Shown here: one piece after another, positions 44,700 to 57,500 of the stretch | Layout of the letters: every line of letters begins with the position of its first letter | How positions within the stretch are numbered: position 1 is the stretch's first letter | NCBI GenBank assembly: GCA_009746045.1 | Contig: RPFO01000065.1 | Coordinates: 2,347,984 to 2,405,483, forward strand | Reading direction: 5' to 3' | Length of the DNA: 57,500 nt | Source: Mesostigma viride | Taxonomy: Eukaryota; Streptophyta; Mesostigmatophyceae; Mesostigmatales; Mesostigmataceae | Notes under the pieces: generated by a model | What the model saw: only the letters and a program-made list of their open reading frames with translations | Databases searched by the model: none | What the model was told of the DNA's origin: nothing | Made by a program: the position numbers and the translations under genes

Positions 44700-46776
44700 G
44701 CCGCATCGCTAGATTCCTGGATGTTTTTTAGCAAGTTCGTCTGTGACGTGGCTGGCTTGCTGCAGCGCGTGGCCCACAACCTGTCGGGAAGGTGTCAGTA
44801 ATGCTTTTATTTCCATGCTTCTCTGAAATTTCTTTTGCTTTATAGACAGTTGTGTTCGAGGAAATCCACGCGGTCTTCCTAAGCAGCGGCATCATTTTCC
44901 CCAGACACTGACGAGCTGGCACCTGTCTCCTAAAGAAAGTGGCTCGTGCTTGTTAGAAAGTAGGTAGTGTGCATTTTGCGGGACACAATGCTTTGGTGGC
45001 ACATGCGTCAGGTAGGTTTTTCCAATGGTCAATTCACCTTTCCCACTGAGTAAATGACAGCCTTTGTCATGCTAACCAGAGCAGCTAGCCACAGGTTGGC
45101 TGGATAAAAAGTCAGCTTATTTTCTCTTTATATACTGCGTGTGTGTTCCTCCACTTGTCCGGCTTGTTGGGCATTTTGGAAGAGGGTTTTTAATGTGCTG
45201 TTGGGTGGAACAACTTGGTTGTTGGCACAAAATCACACATTATTAGCCTGAGATAGGCATGACATATGCTGCTCAGGCGTGTCGTCCTACCAGCCTTGTT
45301 GATAAGGGTAGACTCACAAGGCTGGCTGTGCCGATGGAGGGGTGGGGCGTATGACGCTCCGGACATCCTCCTCACACTCCGTGATCAAAGTGGGCATGTT
45401 TTTGGGTGTCTAGGGTAGCAAAACAGATGTCATTTTGGCTCAGCACTAGCTCAATTCTCTTTTAGCGTCTACCCAAGTGGCATCACAGGAAAATCAATAA
45501 CTTGAGCTACTACGCTTGTCAGAATGAGCTCAAACTTTGGGGTTGTGTTTCCCCCCCGCACTGACTCAGTGGAATATAAAATGTATGGATGACCCAATCT
45601 GATGTGTTAATGATTTGATTTTTTTTTTTTGCTCAAAAAAGTACCCATTTTGCGGGAAAATTAATAACTCAAACAAAGGTGACCATTTTGGCCATGTAAA
45701 TAGCCCAGCTTTTAAAAAAGTGGGGGAACTTTGCAGAAATGTATGGGCAGGTCATTTGGATAAGTGGTTTGTCTTGGGCAAAATATCTCATAAATAGCGT
45801 CTTTTTCTATTTTTAGCTCGCCACCGGTGCGTGGTTGGGGGTAGTACCCCCAACAAGTGGTGGCATGAATGTCCAAACATCATATTTATGGTACTCAATC
45901 ATCACTAGATGGTTCCCGAGTGCATTGGAACTGATATTCATTGAAGTCAGTTTTTCAGGCTTTTGGACGTGCGAGTCGCATGCCGGACGCCGATATCACA
46001 ATGGCTATATGGCTACCATGGTCGCAGGGCGCGCCTTATTAATGCGGGCACCCCAATTTAGGCACTAGGTGTTTGGCTATTTGTGGCATACCTGGGTTAA
46101 CTTAACTGGTATATGGAAAAAAAAAAAACCCATTTCACCGGAAAAATCCTATTCGACTCAACTTAAGACGTGAACCCAACGGTGTGAATGACTGTAATTC
46201 ATTAATCGAATTAGTAAGGAGCTGCACGAAACATTGAAACTAGGTGTCTAGGCATATGTAGACTTGTCGAGGACTAGCAGAATAACCAGCTGTCTGTGGG
46301 TAAATAGCACGTCGGCAAATACCGTCGGGCGTGGGACATGACATCACAGCGCTTAGCGCTTGTGACACGCGGGTGCTTCCCGAGGCCACTGCACGCTGCG
46401 ACAGCTTGCGACGTTGCAATACAGTATGGTGCGCGATTGCCAAGGCTATTCCAACATGAAGTGCTCTTCTGCCCATAAAGTCTGGCACATGCCAAGCGTC
46501 TCCCTTGCACTTAGAAATTGATAGAAGCTTTGACCGCATTTTGTTTGCGCGTCAATATGACGTAAAGTTGCCGTGACATTCCTGGATGCTCGCAGAAGTG
46601 CACGCTAGCCAGGAGAATGAAGTGCTGCCAAAGTTAGCTTTCGATAGGCTAGCAAGAATGGTTTTAAGAAAATACTTCAGTACAGGTAGCTATGCTGGGG
46701 CCGTAACTTGTCAGTGCCAGAGGTTTAGGGTGATCACGGACGCTGCTTAGCTTGTGGACACTCCGATTCCACGGAG
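44700..46776. other. Intergenic region upstream of the transporter gene
   Basis: I see no supported gene or element. Poly-T/A stretches lie near 45618 and 46117. The last few hundred bases should hold the transporter promoter, but I see no clear TATA box. Confidence 0.4.
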
Positions 46777-53986
<7,210 letters not shown>

Positions 53987-54909
53987 GGGGGGGACGTTGA
54001 TGATTGAAACGTGAGCAAGGGAGGTGGTGTGAGGGTACGAGCCAACATGGCATGGCAAGCCCACGCTTTATCCCCTATTTTTCCCCGTGGTCATTTTTTC
54101 AGGAATAGCGTGCCTTGCTTCCTACACTGGCCGAGCAAACAATCTATCAATAACCCCTTATTTGGGGGGAATGTGACCCAAGGGGTTACCCTCGCGGAGC
54201 ATTGCCTGCCGACTGATGACCCCGCCGCAGCGCTCCTCAGTCATGATGATCCCGAAAAGCGATTTGGGTTGATGTAGCAGTGAAACACCCCAGGTGCCAC
54301 GATACTGCGCCTTGATGAGAGTCGGAGGGTGGTCATTGTGGGCAAGGGCTCGCAGCGCTCTCCTGGCTGCTCGCTCTGTTGTTTCCGATTGCTAGGCTTG
54401 CCCACCCTTGCACTAAGCATCGGTCAGTTCAGCAATTTCTCTGGACATGTCACAGTGTCGCTCCTGTGAGCGTCTAATGCCGCCCACATGGACCAGACAT
54501 ATGTTCATTGATACATTCCATGGGAGTGCTGGCACCACCCTGACAGAAGGCCGTTTGGTCACTCCTGACTTGCCTGGACTGCAATGCAAAACAAGGACAA
54601 GTATGAACAAGATTGATTCTTGTTCCTTGAAAGGGGGGTCATTCTTTTTTGTCATGTGCACGGCCACTCATGCCCAACAGGGCTAGGCCCCGTATATGCT
54701 GCTGTTTTCACGCGTTACAAAACATAAATCGACGGTCGAGCATTGGGGTTTCTGAATAGTTTTCTTGGCGGGCAACGTGTAGCTTCCACAGCCCAAGCTG
54801 TGAGTATTGGCGAGGCAACCAGATAAAAATACTTGTGTTTCATGCGCAGAGGCATGGGCACCACGGCTCCAGTATGTACAATATGTGCTAATCTCATGTA
54901 TATAATAAA
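53987..54909. other. Region downstream of the transporter gene
   Basis: No supported ORF. This should include the transporter 3' untranslated region. I cannot place a definite polyadenylation site; an AATAAAG occurs at about 54903, next to the W repeat. Confidence 0.4.
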
Positions 54910-55118
54910 GTTTCCGGCCCCACCGTCTAGGTCATCTAGTCGCTCCACACGTAAGCCAGCCATAATTTCAATGCACAAGGATACACATTTCCATCACCAT
55001 TCATCTTCATCATCCTGAACGACTCGAAAACGCGGAAAAGATAACGGCAGGCTCGAGCTACCATGGTCATCCGGATTCTCCCGATTTCTGGCCTGCGCTG
55101 GTTGTCTCTTTGATAATA
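54910..55118 (-). repeat. W repeat, copy 1
   Basis: It matches 56369-56575 almost base for base apart from a 3-base difference near 55069 (GTCATCCGG against GTCCGG). The minus strand is open for about 50 codons in both copies (DNQRRPEIGRIR...), which may be chance. It is followed by an inverted partial copy. Confidence 0.85.
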
Positions 55119-55136
55119 ACGTACAAAAAAAGTTCC

Positions 55137-55325
55137 TTCATATATCAAGGAGACAACCAGCGCAGGCCAGAAATCGGGAGAATCCGGACCATGGTAGCTC
55201 GAGCCTGCTGTTATCTTGTCTGCGTTTTCGAGTCGTTCAGGATGATGAATATGAATGGAGAATCCTTCATATATAAACAAACTGTATTACTCCGTGACTC
55301 CCCAACGGGAGAACTTGTAATTAAA
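55137..55325 (+). repeat. W repeat, inverted copy with S-type 3' tail
   Basis: 55139-55265 is the reverse complement of about 54988-55118, giving a foldback with arms of about 125 bases and a 20-base AT-rich loop. It continues into ATTACTCCGTGACTCCCCAA, CGGGAGAAC and an AATTAAATAAA tail, the same type of 3' end as S1 and S2. This suggests W is a retroposon family using that tail. Confidence 0.8.
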
Positions 55326-55586
55326 TAAACAAAGATCGTCTGCAACACAGGCCGGCGCCACCTCAATAGCGCTGCACTAGATACAGCTAGCTAATTAGAG
55401 GTGGCCGGCCATGCCAATTGCTGATTAAATATAATTATGATTACATACATCAGAGTGAAGGCACCCAATTAAGCATAAACAAAGCCACCGCTAGCTAACA
55501 AGAGATACCACGACAAAATAACTACAGCCGGCATGGGACACTCGATCCACAACGCGTCCGGAATGAAGTAAAACAGCCTAATAACC

Positions 55587-56018
55587 GTGCTGCGCGGCAA
55601 AGTCAGCCCGCGTGCGGCAGAGCGAGATGTCAGGCATAGCGATCTTAACATTACCCATAACAAGAAGGGCTGGCGTACGGCTGTCTATGATAAGCGCAAG
55701 GATCCTAAATACCAGCAAATTCCTTTTATTCGTTACCCCGATATTCACAGTCTCCTTTCCCACACAGCAAAATATGGTGTTGTTCTTTCTCAGTTACATC
55801 GTTTTTCCCGTCTTTGTTCTTATCGTGTTGATTTCATCACGACTCTTGTTGAACTCTTGCAGCGTTTATTGGTCAAAGACTATGACCGAGCCATTATGCT
55901 CCGTCAAGTCCGATGTTTTTTGCAACGTCACCCACATCTGTTCGGTGCTGCCCCTTGGCACAAGCTCTACAAACAGGTCGTGGACCGGCTGGATCGCATA
56001 GTATCTCCGCACATCTGA
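55587..56018 (+). pseudogene. C-terminal fragment of a reverse-transcriptase-associated ORF
   Basis: Open for 143 codons without a convincing start. The segment AVYDKRKD, a Tyr/Pro stretch, then YGVVLSQLHRFSRLCS and LLQRLLVKDYDRAIMLRQVR resembles the C-terminal region of RT-bearing mobile-element proteins common in animal and protist genomes (YDKR ... YGVY.SQL.R). The RT core itself is not present upstream, so this is a 5'-truncated copy. The family match is from memory and not proven. Confidence 0.5.
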
Positions 56019-56368
56019 ACCCTGTGATGCCAGATCTCCTTTGCGGCCGTTCCGAGCTTGGCACTGGATTCGTTGTCCACATCGTCGCGTCGCTGCCGCA
56101 ACACGATGTTTTCTGGCATCCGCGGGCTTTTGGTTCCCGCCGCACATTTGAAAGTGCTGTCCTCCGGCTTTCTGCCTTTGCACCGTGTGCAGTTCTTGGA
56201 CGTTTGGAATCATGGCATGGCTAACGTGATGACTGACTAGCTAGACCTTTTCAGTGGTTTTCCATTTGCGGGTATTTCCTCGTAAATGGTGGGAGAGCGA
56301 TCGCAGCAATGGTGCTCACCACTAGACACTCCCGGCCAGTTAGGCTAGAAACACACGCCCTGATCAAG

Positions 56369-56575
56369 CATGCTGTTTCCGGCCCCACCGTCTAGGTCAT
56401 CTAGTCGCTCCACACGTAAGCCAGCCATAATTTCAATGCACAAGGATACACATTTCCATCACCATTCATCTTCATCATCCTGAACGACTCGAAAACGCGG
56501 AAAAGATAACGGCAGGCTCGAGCTACCATGGTCCGGATTCTCCCGATTTCTGGCCTGCGCTGGTTGTCTCTTTGA
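56369..56575 (-). repeat. W repeat, copy 2
   Basis: It matches 54910-55118 in the same orientation, ending at GGTTGTCTCTTTGAT in both, after which the two loci diverge. Confidence 0.85.
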
Positions 56576-56916
56576 TAGCCCGGGTAAGCGCTAAAAAATA
56601 TCCTTTGTCGCCAGTACGACATCCAGGTCCGCGCCGACCATGCAAGGCCGGGGCCCGCTCGCCCTCCAGGGCCAGGCAGTCCTCCCGGAGCCGGCAGCAC
56701 GGTCCTCCCGGAGCCAGCAGCACGGTCCTCCCGGGGCCGGCGGTCAGGGTCCCCATGGCCCCGAACTTTTTCTAGACTAGATAGCTTAGAGTTAGGTTAG
56801 TTCAATTACGCGGAGCCCTCCCTCAGTCCACTCCACCCATCCATCAAGGAATATGTGCTACATGATCTCCCAACGGAGGCATGTTATAATTTAATTTAAT
56901 TTAATTTAATTTAATG
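56576..56916 (+). mobile_element. Retroposon with (TTTAA)n tail
   Basis: A GC-rich 5' part contains three CGGTCCTCCCGGAGCCGGCAGCA-type units (about 56673-56745; the unit shortened here is about 27 bases). Then comes TAGACTAGATAGCTTAGAG, an ATGATCTCCCAACGGAGGCATG hairpin and about five TTTAA units. The 3' 120 bases match 35567-35690. ATGGCCCCGAACT occurs both at 56754-56766 and just after the tail at 56915-56927. This 13-base repeat may be the target duplication, in which case the insert is 56767-56914. Confidence 0.7.
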
Positions 56917-56927
56917 GCCCCGAACTC

Positions 56928-57500
56928 CTCCAAGACAGAGGGCACCACATGGTGGTGCCTGACATTGCCATACCGGCCATGAGCTTGGCCCGCTCAGCCC
57001 GCTCCGCCGTGTAGCCCGCCGCCTGGGATGCATCAACCACATGGCTAAGAGCCAAGGGGCGAGCCACAGAAACGTCAATGAGCAAGTGCCGGCCGCCTCC
57101 CTCGCGTTGAGGTCATCAAAAAGAGCCATCCAATCCAGACGCCGTGTGCAGAATACCCGTACACGTAGGCTTAATTTCTGCAGTGTTTATCGATGACGCG
57201 GGCAGGGAATGCTGCGGGGGATAGGACGGTGGCGACCGAGGGAGTGCCCTGAGGAATTAAGGCGCGGCGTTGGGCGGCCTGAGCGACCTGCGGACGTTAG
57301 TGTGCACAGGCCTGCTGGATCTCAGCATAAGCGTCCTAGATGGCGGTGGCCGGTGATGAAAGGGTACTGTAGGGGCTGGCGGGGTCCAAGAGGTCAGGCG
57401 CCGTCGTAGCTAAAAGGGGAAGGAGCCGAAAGATTTCCGCCCACGACTGAGCGACAGAGCCTAGAAACACCGCCAGGGTGCGCCGGGCTGCGCGGGTCAG
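56928..57500 (-). pseudogene. Decayed ORF at the window edge
   Basis: From 57500 leftwards one minus frame reads as plausible protein, starting LTRAARRTLAVFLGSVAQSW and continuing Ala/Pro/Leu-rich to about 57170, with in-frame stops near 57338 and 57301. The adjoining minus frame at 57129-56911 is open but without motif. No family is recognised. It runs off the window, so the 5' end is not seen. Confidence 0.35.

Overview
This is eukaryotic nuclear DNA. About 45 kb is mobile elements stacked inside one another, followed by one clearly recognisable single-copy gene with eight exons and GT-AG introns (46777-53986), a NIPA-type magnesium transporter. The plant-like transporter, intron-rich layout, Ty1/copia elements and abundant microsatellites suggest a green-lineage alga or other protist. 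That is an inference; no rRNA, tRNA or organelle marker settles it.

Layout. 1-2553: low-information DNA with a 95-96 bp tandem repeat. 2564-10616: a retroposon (family Z, (AAC)n tail) split by a complete LTR retrotransposon (element 1, 2763-10266). 10627-11158: spacer with a small hairpin. 11172-43862: a second Z retroposon, split by a 31.5 kb minus-strand composite. The composite is a second LTR retrotransposon (element 2, 11417-42967, duplication AGTCC). Its body holds a palindromic element (13303-13669), a TTA-duplicating DNA element (14860-15488), an ordinary copia retrotransposon (15600-21018) and two further inverted-repeat elements (23011-24350, 25576-26050). Its 5' LTR is split by a 15.5 kb CACTA-like DNA transposon (27231-42735). 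That transposon contains a nearly full-length LINE (27433-32784), and the LINE contains a SINE-like insert (27732-27870). Most levels are proved by matching target-site duplications. Removing the CACTA-like element makes the split 5' LTR exactly as long as the 3' LTR (699 bp).

Elements 1 and 2 belong together and look unusual. Their LTRs start AGTTA and end TAACT rather than TG...CA. Their domain order is Gag - integrase - protease - reverse transcriptase - RNase H, with the protease after the integrase. The integrase D-to-E spacing is 29-30 residues instead of 35, the protease motif is DTQA or DTNS, and the RT motif is HGDD. The copia element nested inside element 2 has the standard order, DD35E and VDD, which makes a good internal contrast.

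43880-44090 is a LINE fragment and 44190-46776 is mostly featureless. After the transporter gene, 54910-57500 holds repeat copies with a long foldback, an RT-associated ORF fragment, a retroposon with a (TTTAA)n tail and a decayed ORF at the window edge. Two introns of the transporter gene carry minisatellites whose units contain the preceding exon-intron junction.
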